Origin: DATJGS01 sp035494735
GTDB taxonomy: Bacteria; Eisenbacteria; RBG-16-71-46
DNA: 64,000 nucleotides
Direction of reading: 5' to 3'
Assembly: GCA_035494735.1 (NCBI GenBank)
Contig: DATJGS010000033.1
Coordinates: 1 to 64,000, forward strand
Shown here: piece by piece, positions 18,366 to 26,776 of the stretch
Layout: every line of letters begins with the position of its first letter
Position numbering within the stretch: position 1 is the first letter of the stretch
The notes under the pieces: generated by a model
The model's input: only the letters and a program-made list of their open reading frames with translations
Databases searched by the model: none
Told to the model about the DNA's origin: nothing
Program-made: the position numbers and the translations under genes

Positions 18366-18462
18366 TTCTAGCGAGGGGGATGGACTGGAGAACGGGAGGG
18401 AGGAACAGCCGACTCTAGCGAAACGCGTTGCCCCTGCCGCACGTCAAGCGCACCGTGCCAAG

Positions 18463-19353
18463 ATGCCGAGCACAAATCGACTGATTCATATTGGTTGCGC
18501 GCACAGGCTCCGAGCGGGGCTGGCGCAGCTCGCAGTACTCCTCGTCGCAACGTCCGCCGCCCCCCAAGCTGACAGTGTGGGTCATCCCTCGGGGTCTGCC
18601 ACCGACCCAATGATGCGCACTCGCACGTCTTCATGGCCTCCAGTCATTTGTCCGGAGCGCCGAGCGGGGAGGGCGCGGCCTTCATGCGAAGTCGGTCGAA
18701 GCCCGGCGGCCATGAATCTCTCTCGTGCGCTGGCCGACTCGTTGCTCCCCATGGCGACGACTGATGCATACGTCGCGCTCACACGAGGCGCGTTCTACCC
18801 GGCGCTCCATTCCATCGCGCCACCCGTCGGCCTTCCCATGCGGCAAGTCATCGGACCCATGACTCTGCCAATCACGTTGTACGGGAATGGCGTGTTCGTC
18901 ACATTGTCGCCGACAATCTACTCGGACTCGGCATCCTCGGTCCTGATTCGGACTTCGTTTGAGTGCTTGGAGGAGTCGGGCGGATACCTTGCGCGTCCAC
19001 CCTGGCCGCCTGCTGTCTACGCGCCCGAAACGCTAGTCACCCGACGCGGTGCGCGTCTTCTGCGAGAGGGAGGCTGGACCATCTCAAAGTTTGACGTGCG
19101 GCGCGTCACGGCAAAGATCGCCATTAACTGCGCCCTACCTCTACCAATTCCCACTGACTCAACTGACTCCACATCTGCGACCACTGCCCTGAGCTACGTA
19201 ATTCTCCATGCACTAGGTCACGTCGACAGCCGTGTTGGCCAAATGCTTCGTTCGAAGGATGCCGGCCGAAGCCGATCTGAAGACTCAACCTGGTGTCTGG
19301 CGCGGCGCGTCACGCGTTCAGGGCTCCAGGAGTGGAAGCCTCCCATCCACTAG
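18463..19353 (+). CDS. Hypothetical exported protein, sole gene of island unit 1
   Basis: A 296-residue protein I do not recognise. The ATG at 18463 is preferred because a hydrophobic, signal-like stretch (LAQLAVLLVATSAA) follows within 40 residues; the frame stays open upstream into the tRNA fragment. The C-terminal half contains RLLREGGWTISKFDVRR, AKIAINCALPLPIP and ALSYVILHALGHV. This half resembles, by eye, the C-terminal half of the protein at 19895-20764, the first gene of unit 2 (GWIVRRHRATRTDIAIRLNP and ALAYVAAAGLYDV). The two may be distant paralogues carried at the same place in both units. Codon use is less GC-biased than in the flanking genes. Confidence 0.45.
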   Translation: MPSTNRLIHIGCAHRLRAGLAQLAVLLVATSAAPQADSVGHPSGSATDPMMRTRTSSWPPVICPERRAGRARPSCEVGRSPAAMNLSRALADSLLPMATTDAYVALTRGAFYPALHSIAPPVGLPMRQVIGPMTLPITLYGNGVFVTLSPTIYSDSASSVLIRTSFECLEESGGYLARPPWPPAVYAPETLVTRRGARLLREGGWTISKFDVRRVTAKIAINCALPLPIPTDSTDSTSATTALSYVILHALGHVDSRVGQMLRSKDAGRSRSEDSTWCLARRVTRSGLQEWKPPIH

Positions 19354-19894
19354 ACGTTCAGAACACGCACGGCGGCGCACTTCGGAGACGCCTGGAATAG
19401 GGAGGGCCGTCCCACAGTCCTGGCACAAATTGAGGAGTTGGCCACCTTCACCGCAGACACTGAAGCCGCACAAACTCGCTGAGGGCATTGGTGCCGGAGG
19501 CGGGGGTCGAACCCGCACTCGGTTTGAGCCGAACCGGATTTTGAGTTCTAGCGAGGGTGAAGGACGAGGGAACATGAGCGAGGAACAGCCAGCGCAATCC
19601 GCGCCTTCCACACCGGCCCACGAGACCGATTCGAACCGATAGTCTCGCTACTCGCCCGAAGGTTCTGGCACAGAAGTGGTACAGAGAGGCTCAAGCCCTC
19701 ACAGACTGCCCCTTGACGCGAATGCCAGCTCACTTACTTGCGACGGCCGTCTCTCATTGATGCTTGCCGATGGCAGGCAAAATCCGCCATGATGCATCAC
19801 GGAGATGGGATGAGTCTTCTCCCCCTGCAAGCGAAACGGGCTAACTCCGCGTATTCGGAGGGCGATTGCTTTCTCCTGATTCACCGGGGCAGTC
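19354..19894. other. Unit junction region without genes, 541 bp
   Basis: Contains the right end of island unit 1 (about 19410-19487), the 59-bp tRNA-Leu copy (19488-19546), the left end of unit 2 (from 19547), and TGGCACA-type boxes at 19421-19430 and 19666-19685. No convincing gene; short open frames here are reading through these elements. Confidence 0.6.
19488..19546 (-). repeat. Internal 59-bp copy of the tRNA-Leu 3' region (att-like)
   Basis: Identical over 59 bases to 27624-27682, from the CCA end through T-arm and variable arm into the anticodon loop. It cannot form a tRNA because the 5' half is missing. It marks the joint between the two island units and most likely arose when the second unit integrated and displaced the previous tRNA 3' end. 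Confidence 0.9.
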
Positions 19895-20764
19895 TTGAGT
19901 AGGCTCGACCGCTGCCCGGAACCCAGTCCATCCCCGAGGGGACGGGAGTGGCGTCCAGTCCGTTGCCTCGCCTTCGCCGCGATGCTTCTCGTCGGCGGTG
20001 CACCCGCGACTGCAAAGGCGACTTCCGACCGCGTGGCGACTCACGAGGTGCGGTGCCCCGATTCGGCCTGCACGTCTCCGAACTCGACTGTACGCCGCGC
20101 CTCGCAGCTCTCCGAATTCGATAGATCAAAATGCCTGCGTGATGCGTTGGCACGCGTCTACGATGCAATCCCCAAGATGAGGGGAAGGAGCGCAATCTCA
20201 CTCCATTTCGATCGGGCCAACGCGTCCGTCAATGCAGTCACTTTTGCGGATACTCTTCCAGTCTCGTTCACAATCGGGGACGAGCTCGTCTCATGGGCGT
20301 TCTCCTTCGATTGGGCTCTCGCGACCACGAACGAGCTTGCGCGGACAGTCGTGCGGAGCCACTCGGACCCCTGGGTGCTGTGGGCCGAGCGGGACCCATC
20401 CGACCCGCTAGCGGAGACGCGACGGATCCTCAAGAGGGATGCATCGGACTACGCCAGGCGTGGCTGGATCGTCCGACGCCATCGTGCGACCAGAACCGAT
20501 ATCGCTATCCGCCTCAACCCCTCCATCCTGGATCACCCGATGGAGTGCGCTCATGAAGGCGCGTCGGTCACTCCTACCGAGGCATTGGCATACGTCGCGG
20601 CGGCTGGGCTGTACGACGTTGAGGTCGCGATACGTCGCGGTCCAAGTCGTAGTCAAATTGGCAACGTTGCACGAGTCGATAGCCGCTGGTCCTTTGCGTC
20701 AACCCTGTTGAACGCTCGTCCGCCTGACGGGCCCCGAGCTCCCGTGGATCGCTCGACCGACTAG
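19895..20764 (+). CDS. Hypothetical exported protein, first gene of island unit 2
   Basis: A 289-residue protein of unknown function. The frame opens at a TTG at 19895; the ATG at 19982 is an alternative but would cut into the signal-like stretch CLAFAAMLLVGGAPATAKA. Four Cys residues in the N-terminal half (CPDSACTSP, KCLRDAL) would suit an exported, disulfide-bonded protein. The C-terminal half shows WVLWAERDPSDPLAETRRIL and ALAYVAAAGLYDVEVAIRRG. The latter region is weakly similar to the unit 1 protein at 18463-19353. It ends 56 bases before the metzincin gene. Confidence 0.5.
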   Translation: MSRLDRCPEPSPSPRGREWRPVRCLAFAAMLLVGGAPATAKATSDRVATHEVRCPDSACTSPNSTVRRASQLSEFDRSKCLRDALARVYDAIPKMRGRSAISLHFDRANASVNAVTFADTLPVSFTIGDELVSWAFSFDWALATTNELARTVVRSHSDPWVLWAERDPSDPLAETRRILKRDASDYARRGWIVRRHRATRTDIAIRLNPSILDHPMECAHEGASVTPTEALAYVAAAGLYDVEVAIRRGPSRSQIGNVARVDSRWSFASTLLNARPPDGPRAPVDRSTD

Positions 20765-20820
20765 ATTCGGACCAACCTCAGATCAAGGCAAGCGATCCGC
20801 ACCCGAAAGGATGGGTCAAG

Positions 20821-23800
20821 ATGCGAGTCTGGCCGCGACTCGTGAGTCTTGCTGCGACGACCTGTTTGGCTGCGTGCTCATTCTCCCCGCCTTGCCGGGC
20901 TCTACCCGCTCCGGTGCTCGATCGCATCTACGCTACGGACAATGCTTGGTCGTTCGCCGTCGCCTCAACTGGCGATCTCTACGTACTGAGTCGACTGCCA
21001 GACCGCTATCCAGGGCCGCCGCACGGCGAGATTAGGTGCTTCAATATGGCCGGCGCTCTCGTGCGATCATGGACAAGCAGCAGTTGGGTTGATGTCAGGG
21101 ATGTGATGATCGACTCAGACGATATTGTGTATGTGTCGGACATTGTCGCAGCCAGTAATGACAACACACCGCCGATGGGCTGTTTTCACAAGTACGACCT
21201 CATGGGCTCTTCGCTAGGGCCAGTGTGGACCCAAGACAGGCCGGTGAGCGCTCGCATGGGAGCTGACGGCAGCATACTCATGTACGACTATCCTACCTTT
21301 GCCGAGCGCGTCGATCGCCACACGGGTGAGATTACGGCCTATCTCGATGCAATCTACTACGCTATCGCCCCGACGGACAGCGGCGGGGCCGCAATGCTGG
21401 CCGCTGGGACCGTCGATCACAACGACAACACGGTACTATTTAGTTTCGGCTGGTGGCGTGACACTACATATGCATGGCATTACTCATGGCACAGTATTCG
21501 CATAGCGCGTCCCGACGGCACTCTGATCAACAACTGGGATAGCTCAGACCTGCCATTGCGCGCTGCGGACTTGGCGGTGGATGCGTCCGGCTGCGTGTAC
21601 GCGCTACTCGGGAACCCCGGTGAACTCCGCATCTATTCGCCAGTGCACGGACTGGCGGCGACAGTGGCGCTCCCAGGGCAGAGCGCGTACCCATACGACG
21701 TCAGTGGGTACAGGCCTATCGGGGCCGTCGCACTCGATGATAGCTGCCGCGTCTTTGTTACGCTCGGTGATGGCCGCGTCGCGCGCTACAGGCTCGATGC
21801 GGACGGAGATGGCCTCTGCGACAGTTGGGAGCAGGATGGGCTCCAAGTTGGATACGGCGTTGCGAACTACTTGCCCCCGCAGGCAGACCCGAACCATAAG
21901 AACTGCTACGTCGAAGTGGACGCGATGCAGGGCCGCGCCCCGTCTACGTCCGTGCTCACTCGCGTTGCAGCCGCGTTCGCGGCCATTCCGAGCGCGTCAA
22001 TGATCCCGCCGAATCCAGACCTGGCGCCCGGGATCACCCTTGTGGATTCCCTAAGCGACACGGGAATCCAGCAGGCGACGTTGGATTCGCTGCCGTGGCC
22101 CCAGTTCGACGCCATCAAGGCCACGTACTTTGCGAAAGGAGCCGGCCCGCGTCTCAGAGCCGCGAGAAGCAGGGTGTGGCGCTATTGCCTGTTTGCCGAT
22201 GCGTGGGCCAAGGGCAGGACGGGCACAGCCCGCTTCAACGGGTCTCCAGATTTCTTCACGGCGCTTGGCTACACGTATAAGCCCCACAGGCTGGAGGTCA
22301 AGAGGGATGACTTCTTCGCCGGCACATTCATGCATGAGCTTGGACACTCCATTGGTCTGCGACACGGCGGAGCGGACGACATCGTTAACAAGCCGAACTA
22401 TCACAGCGTGATGAACTATATGTGGCAAGCGCCAAAGTTGCTTCTTAAGGACTACTGGCGTCTGGCCTACTCGCCAACACCATTTAACACTCTTATCGAG
22501 ACCAATCTGAGTGAACCGGCAGGCATCGGCGGTACGCCTGGAGACTCAGTCATTGTTGGACCGCGACACTATGACAAGAAATGTGAGGACCCAAGGCTTG
22601 GGCTGCTCGGCTTGGAAATTGTACCAGAGAGTGGGCCGGTCGACTGGGATTGCGACGGGATGATCTTGACCGCATGGGTGCCGCGCAGGCTCAGCGAGAT
22701 TGACAGCGTGTTCACGGGATGGCCGACGCTGATCAGCTACGCAGATCCTCCTTTGATTAACCTAACGCCGCAGCGAACGGGGAGGATGGAAGGGGCGTCG
22801 GGTATGGACGAGTTGTCAGAGCTGCAGACGGCGGACATGGTCGCCGAGTTCATGGACTGCAACGAGAACGGTGTCGCCGACGGGGAAGAGATAGCGGCCA
22901 ACAATGGGCTCGACTTGGACGCCGACGGTGTGCTGGACACGTGCGAGCCAGCGCGAGTTGGCTTAGCCGCGCCAACTGGTTTCCTGTGTCCCGCGGGTGA
23001 CGCGGACTCGGTGTCGATTGACGTGAGCACAAGAGGGATAGGGTGGTTGGGAGATCTTGCTGGCTCCGCAATGACATGCGTAGTTCGTGATTCCGCGGGC
23101 AGTCCGGCCGTGCGGCTATGGGGTAAGCAGGGGCAAGATTGGCAGCCTAGGGATACTGTCTGGGCGACTGGCTACGACGCCGCTTCGGGAGTCGCCCACA
23201 TACGCATCGCGAGGGCGTCCGGCTGCGGAACGCTGTTGCTCAGGGTCGTCGTGGAGGGCGGTCAGTTAGGCGGAAACGTCCAGTGTCAGATTCGCAGCGC
23301 GGACATGGACATCCTCGCAAACGGCGGAGTCGATCCGTACGACAGCGCACGCATCGGAGCCGCACTCGGCTCGACGTCGAGCTGGTGCACCGACCTGAAC
23401 AACTCCGGCACGACTGATGTCCAGGACGCGATTGCTCTAGCGGCTCACGCCGGCCACAGCATCCCGCGCCGGCTGACCTACCCAAACGGCGGCGAGACGT
23501 TCTACGTGGGAGCCACGGACACTCTCCGTTGGCGAGCTGGGCTCGGTGACTCCGCGCGAGCGAGCCTGTTCATCATCCGGACAGGGAACCCCAACTACAT
23601 CGAAACGCTTGCGCTCAACGTGCCGGACAACGGCAAGGTGCCGTGGACCGTGAATCCGTCACCGGGCCCCCACAGTGATTACAAGGTCATCGTGCGTCAC
23701 CAGGCCGGGGTGTGGGCGAGCAATAACGCCGTCGGGCGAGACACGTCAGATGCGACGTTCACTGTGTCCGCGGGGGGCGGCTGTCCCGTCGTGGATGTCA

Positions 23801-25014
23801 GGCAAGTCGACGGGTGGATTTCTGAGAACACGATCCTCGGCCGGTCGCTGGCCGGCGCGGCCTTGCTCGACGACTACCGGATCAAGGCAATGCCTGACCT
23901 GATTGATAGCACCTATCAGCTGCGGATCAGGGAAGACGAGGCTGAGTACTCGACACTGGACGAGGTACGTCTCGTTGCACTAGACCATGATCCGGGGCTC
24001 GAGTCCTTCGCGCTCGGCGATCGCCTTGTCCTCGGTCATCGAATCCCCGCGCAGACCGTCGTGGACAACGCTGGTGACAACGTCAGTGCCCTGACGAGCG
24101 GATCTGGTGGCTACTTCGTCGCGGAGGCGGGGGAAACCCTGCGCGTCGAACTTGGAAGCCAAGCGGGCTTTCGGGCCACGAGGCTTCAACGAGCCGAAGA
24201 GGGCAACGGCTTCATCATCGACGACGGTGGCAAGGGGGGAGGCGGTTCGCCGCAGGCGGCCATGCAGCCCACCGTGAGGCCCGCCAATGCCGACGAAGTC
24301 GTATTGACGGACACCGGGGTGCTGATTCAGACGATGGACGGGGAGGGGGCCTGGACGACCGTCGAGCACCATTATCCGCGCGAGAACTTTGACGCGGCTG
24401 CTGTGGATCTCGGCTCCGCGCTCAGCGTGCGGCTCGTCTTCCTCGACCGCCACAAGGTTCGCTTTGTTGGGGCGATTGACGTCGCGGCGGACAGCGTACC
24501 CAGTCAGAAGCTCGCGCTGCTTGCCGCGAATCACTCAAGGTTCGGCGACGTGCTTGCGGCAGTTCAGTCGGAGGGGAACGTCACGACGTCTTTGGCTCCC
24601 CAAGACACGCTGACGTTGTCGTTCGGCGCGTCGACCGTTCCCGACGGCCAGGTCCGCGAATTGTTCCTGCTTTCGCGCGGCATGTACACGTCGAACCTGC
24701 CCGCATCACAGCACCCGACCACAGAGGACCTACCTGTCCGCTTTGCGCTCCGGCAGAACTGGCCCAACCCTTTCAGCCACGCAACAACGATCGGGTTTGA
24801 CCTGCCGACTGCGTCGCGTGTGACGCTCGACATCTTTGATCTTCAGGGTCGGTTGGTTCGCCGAGTCGTTGAGCGCTCGTTCACACCAGGGCATTGGAAC
24901 GTCCAGTGGGACCGGCAGGATCGCGGCGGCCGCCTAGTCGGCCCTGGCGTCTACCTGTATCGGATCCAGGCAGAGAGATTCAGAGATCAGAAGAAGATGG
25001 TCTTGCTGCCGTAG
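20821..25014 (+). CDS. Large exported metzincin metalloprotease with propeller, dockerin-like and FlgD-like domains
   Basis: A 1397-residue exported protein, the main island cargo. The N-terminus is a signal peptide with a possible lipobox (CLAAC). Residues about 35-330 have repeated beta-blades like an NHL-type propeller. DADGDGLCDSWE is a calcium-binding, thrombospondin-3-like loop. Residues 505-515, HELGHSIGLRH, are a full metzincin zinc motif, and SVMNY at about 530 is the Met-turn, so the protease should be active. Residues about 826-880 (ADMDILANGGVDPYDSARIG, DLNNSGTTDVQDAIALAA) form a dockerin-like calcium pair. A Ig-like domain (RLTYPNGGETFYVG) follows and the last 90 residues are a FlgD-like sorting domain (QNWPNPFSHATTIGFDL, DLQGRLVRRV). 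GAAAGGATGG upstream supports the ATG. Codon use is clearly less GC-rich than in the flanking host genes. Confidence 0.88.
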   Translation: MRVWPRLVSLAATTCLAACSFSPPCRALPAPVLDRIYATDNAWSFAVASTGDLYVLSRLPDRYPGPPHGEIRCFNMAGALVRSWTSSSWVDVRDVMIDSDDIVYVSDIVAASNDNTPPMGCFHKYDLMGSSLGPVWTQDRPVSARMGADGSILMYDYPTFAERVDRHTGEITAYLDAIYYAIAPTDSGGAAMLAAGTVDHNDNTVLFSFGWWRDTTYAWHYSWHSIRIARPDGTLINNWDSSDLPLRAADLAVDASGCVYALLGNPGELRIYSPVHGLAATVALPGQSAYPYDVSGYRPIGAVALDDSCRVFVTLGDGRVARYRLDADGDGLCDSWEQDGLQVGYGVANYLPPQADPNHKNCYVEVDAMQGRAPSTSVLTRVAAAFAAIPSASMIPPNPDLAPGITLVDSLSDTGIQQATLDSLPWPQFDAIKATYFAKGAGPRLRAARSRVWRYCLFADAWAKGRTGTARFNGSPDFFTALGYTYKPHRLEVKRDDFFAGTFMHELGHSIGLRHGGADDIVNKPNYHSVMNYMWQAPKLLLKDYWRLAYSPTPFNTLIETNLSEPAGIGGTPGDSVIVGPRHYDKKCEDPRLGLLGLEIVPESGPVDWDCDGMILTAWVPRRLSEIDSVFTGWPTLISYADPPLINLTPQRTGRMEGASGMDELSELQTADMVAEFMDCNENGVADGEEIAANNGLDLDADGVLDTCEPARVGLAAPTGFLCPAGDADSVSIDVSTRGIGWLGDLAGSAMTCVVRDSAGSPAVRLWGKQGQDWQPRDTVWATGYDAASGVAHIRIARASGCGTLLLRVVVEGGQLGGNVQCQIRSADMDILANGGVDPYDSARIGAALGSTSSWCTDLNNSGTTDVQDAIALAAHAGHSIPRRLTYPNGGETFYVGATDTLRWRAGLGDSARASLFIIRTGNPNYIETLALNVPDNGKVPWTVNPSPGPHSDYKVIVRHQAGVWASNNAVGRDTSDATFTVSAGGGCPVVDVRQVDGWISENTILGRSLAGAALLDDYRIKAMPDLIDSTYQLRIREDEAEYSTLDEVRLVALDHDPGLESFALGDRLVLGHRIPAQTVVDNAGDNVSALTSGSGGYFVAEAGETLRVELGSQAGFRATRLQRAEEGNGFIIDDGGKGGGGSPQAAMQPTVRPANADEVVLTDTGVLIQTMDGEGAWTTVEHHYPRENFDAAAVDLGSALSVRLVFLDRHKVRFVGAIDVAADSVPSQKLALLAANHSRFGDVLAAVQSEGNVTTSLAPQDTLTLSFGASTVPDGQVRELFLLSRGMYTSNLPASQHPTTEDLPVRFALRQNWPNPFSHATTIGFDLPTASRVTLDIFDLQGRLVRRVVERSFTPGHWNVQWDRQDRGGRLVGPGVYLYRIQAERFRDQKKMVLLP

Positions 25015-25019
25015 CGCGC

Positions 25020-25529
25020 ATGCCCCACTTGATCCTGCTCCGCGGTGGTCCGGGGTGTGGAAAGACTGCCGTGGCGACATTGTTTGCCAAGCGCTACGGT
25101 TGGACCTTCGTCGAAGTGGACGCTACAAAGCGCGAGAGGCATGGGACGCCGGAGATATCCGACCGTGAGGATTTCCTGGGGAGCGGCCGTCAAGCACGCA
25201 GTGCACTTGACGCGGGCGCCAATGTGATCGCGGAGGAGTTCTTCAACTGGGAGCCCTACGTTAGTCTGTTCCTCGAACCGACGGGGCTTGCCGTCAAGTC
25301 ACCAAATGTACTGACGGTCACACTTGAGTGCGAAGTCGAGAGGGCCGTGTCGAGAAAGGCCCCGTCGGACGAGAGGCTGGCGAAAGTCGTAAGGCGTGCT
25401 CACGATTTGACCGCGCAACGCTACGTCATTCCTGGCGAGATTACGCTCCACACGACATCTGAGAACGTTGAAGAGATCGTAAATCGGATGGTCGAGGGCC
25501 TCCGCGCTCGCGGGGTCGACTTGAACTAG
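25020..25529 (+). CDS. Small P-loop kinase-like ATPase (AAA_33/zeta-toxin-like)
   Basis: A 169-residue protein starting PHLILLRGGPGCGKTAVATL; GGPGCGKT is a clear Walker A motif. The size and the overall pattern (Walker A at the very N-terminus, then VEVDATKRERHGTPE, and an Arg-containing lid region RKAPSDERLAKVVRR) fit small nucleoside or adenylate-type kinases and the AAA_33/zeta-toxin-like group. The substrate cannot be predicted. It begins 6 bases after the metzincin gene's stop, so the two are probably cotranscribed. It may be a modification enzyme or one half of a toxin system, but no antitoxin-like gene is adjacent on this strand. Confidence 0.7.
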   Translation: MPHLILLRGGPGCGKTAVATLFAKRYGWTFVEVDATKRERHGTPEISDREDFLGSGRQARSALDAGANVIAEEFFNWEPYVSLFLEPTGLAVKSPNVLTVTLECEVERAVSRKAPSDERLAKVVRRAHDLTAQRYVIPGEITLHTTSENVEEIVNRMVEGLRARGVDLN

Positions 25530-25691
25530 GGGCCACGCCGGGGCCGTTCGCGGCGAGATTTGAATGGGAAGAGCGCCTAAGCCGACGCTTGCGACCATCC
25601 TCGCAATCGTCGCGGACCCGCGCGATTCAACCCCTTGGAGTGACCTCGACGAAGTGCGTGACGACTGTTGGCGCGGGACGCTCGGCAGGTT

Positions 25692-25713
25692 CCGGCACAA
25701 ACCTGGCACATTT
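25692..25713. other. Paired TGGCACA-type boxes inside the island
   Basis: Two copies of the CTGGCACA/CCGGCACA box lie within 22 bases here, between the convergent kinase and proline-rich genes. Similar boxes occur at 19421-19430, 19666-19685 and 27558-27567, near the unit ends. They could be recombinase arm-type sites or the scar of an older unit boundary. Confidence 0.35.
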
Positions 25714-25769
25714 CGAACGGCGCCGTGACCAGGCGGTGTCGCTTCCCTCGCTTGCGGTGCAGCCGCCGG

Positions 25770-25958
25770 CTATTCCCTCGTCGGCGCGCTCGGCGGCGGT
25801 GGTGTGCTTGGTGGTGGGGGGGCCGATCCGCTGGGCGGTCCTGACGGAGGGGCTGGCGTCACACCCTTTCGAATCTCAATCTTCTGGCCAGGAACCTGCA
25901 CTCCGGTCCGGACCGCAGGATCAGGGTTCTTCCTCGTCACTTTTTCCCTCCTTGCCAA
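25770..25958 (-). CDS. Small proline-rich protein downstream of DUF6338-like gene
   Basis: A 62-residue protein: a basic N-terminus (ARREKVTRKNPDPAVR), a central VQVPGQKIEIRKG, and a C-terminal half that is nearly all Pro, Ser, Gly and Ala. It starts 22 bases inside the end of the DUF6338-like gene, so it is probably translationally coupled to it. Small Pro-rich partners of this kind are what I would expect beside DUF6338 genes, but I cannot confirm the pairing from sequence alone. Confidence 0.5.
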   Translation of the reverse strand: MARREKVTRKNPDPAVRTGVQVPGQKIEIRKGVTPAPPSGPPSGSAPPPPSTPPPPSAPTRE

Positions 25959-26608
25959 AGCGATTCGCCAGGCATCGGACCTTTACGCACGTCCCTCTCG
26001 CTCGACACTGTCGCGAGGTTCTGGACAAGAGCCGCGGGAAGATACATTTCCCAATATGTCGTGGCCACGTACTCGTCTCTTTCCTTGTCGAGTCTCGCAG
26101 GTTCTCGCAGGACCAAGTCGCGATCATTGGACGCGACTCCCGTGTCCGCAACCGCCAAGTACCCTGCGAAGACGTCGCCGGACTTGAGGGTGACGACGAC
26201 CCATCTGCCTGCAGCAGAAACTCTAGCAAAGGCATCCCACGACCCAGGATGATAGGTTCCTCTCGTGTAGCGCGCTAGGGTGCGGACTCCGAGAGCCGCA
26301 GCCAGCCCGGCGAAGCCACTTCCAATCAGATGGCCAAGGAACGGGATCGCAAGCTTGGACGCAACTCCGGCTGGTAAGCCACCCGCGAGGTAGGTCGCCG
26401 GCAAGACGTGGATCGCTGGTGGCCACTGAAGCGGGGCAGCGAAGAGGATGTAGATGATCAAGCCAAGCGCGCTGAAGGCAACGTACCGAATCGCTGCCCC
26501 CCAGTCCTTCTCCCGCCAATCGAGCCCGTTAAGTGCCTCATATAGATAACTTCCGAAGGCACCCGGGACAATGGCGATCGCAAGCACAAGGGCGGTCGCG
26601 GCAGTCAT
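25937..26608 (-). CDS. DUF6338-like membrane protein
   Basis: A 223-residue membrane protein. Three to four hydrophobic helices occupy residues 1-105 (LVLAIAIVPGAFGSYLYEAL, VAFSALGLIIYILFAAPLQW, a helix near LIGSGFAGLAAALG). The cytoplasmic C-terminal part contains GSWDAFARVSAAGRWVVVTL and KSGDVFAGYLAVADTGVASN, then NDRDLVLREPA, a pattern I associate with DUF6338 (a W-DxF helix followed by an SH3-like WVxVxLKxGxxxxGY strand pair). Function unknown; such genes are common in variable regions and sometimes near defence genes. ATG start with a GGAGGGAGAA sequence upstream. Confidence in the family is moderate. Confidence 0.65.
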   Translation of the reverse strand: MTAATALVLAIAIVPGAFGSYLYEALNGLDWREKDWGAAIRYVAFSALGLIIYILFAAPLQWPPAIHVLPATYLAGGLPAGVASKLAIPFLGHLIGSGFAGLAAALGVRTLARYTRGTYHPGSWDAFARVSAAGRWVVVTLKSGDVFAGYLAVADTGVASNDRDLVLREPARLDKERDEYVATTYWEMYLPAALVQNLATVSSERDVRKGPMPGESLWQGGKK

Positions 26609-26776
26609 GAGCGTTCTCCCTCCTCCCTGTCGTCAGTTGCCAGGCCATTACATCACCACAGAAACCCAGGCGCTAGAGTGTCCAATGGCGTAGGCGTCGC
26701 TAGTCCGAAAGGCGTCACCGTTCCCGGCGGCCCGCAAGCGGGGGCAGGAATCATCAGAACCACCAAGTACGATTCG

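Noticed and set aside
19488..19546. A second tRNA-Leu gene or an integron attC (59-be) site
   Set aside because: It lacks the tRNA 5' half, and it is an exact tRNA 3' copy with no attC arm structure; the 59-base length is a coincidence.
19547..19760. Integrase C-terminal remnant next to the att copy
   Set aside because: Short frames here show no RHR-Y recombinase residues; similarity between the two unit ends is enough to explain the conservation.
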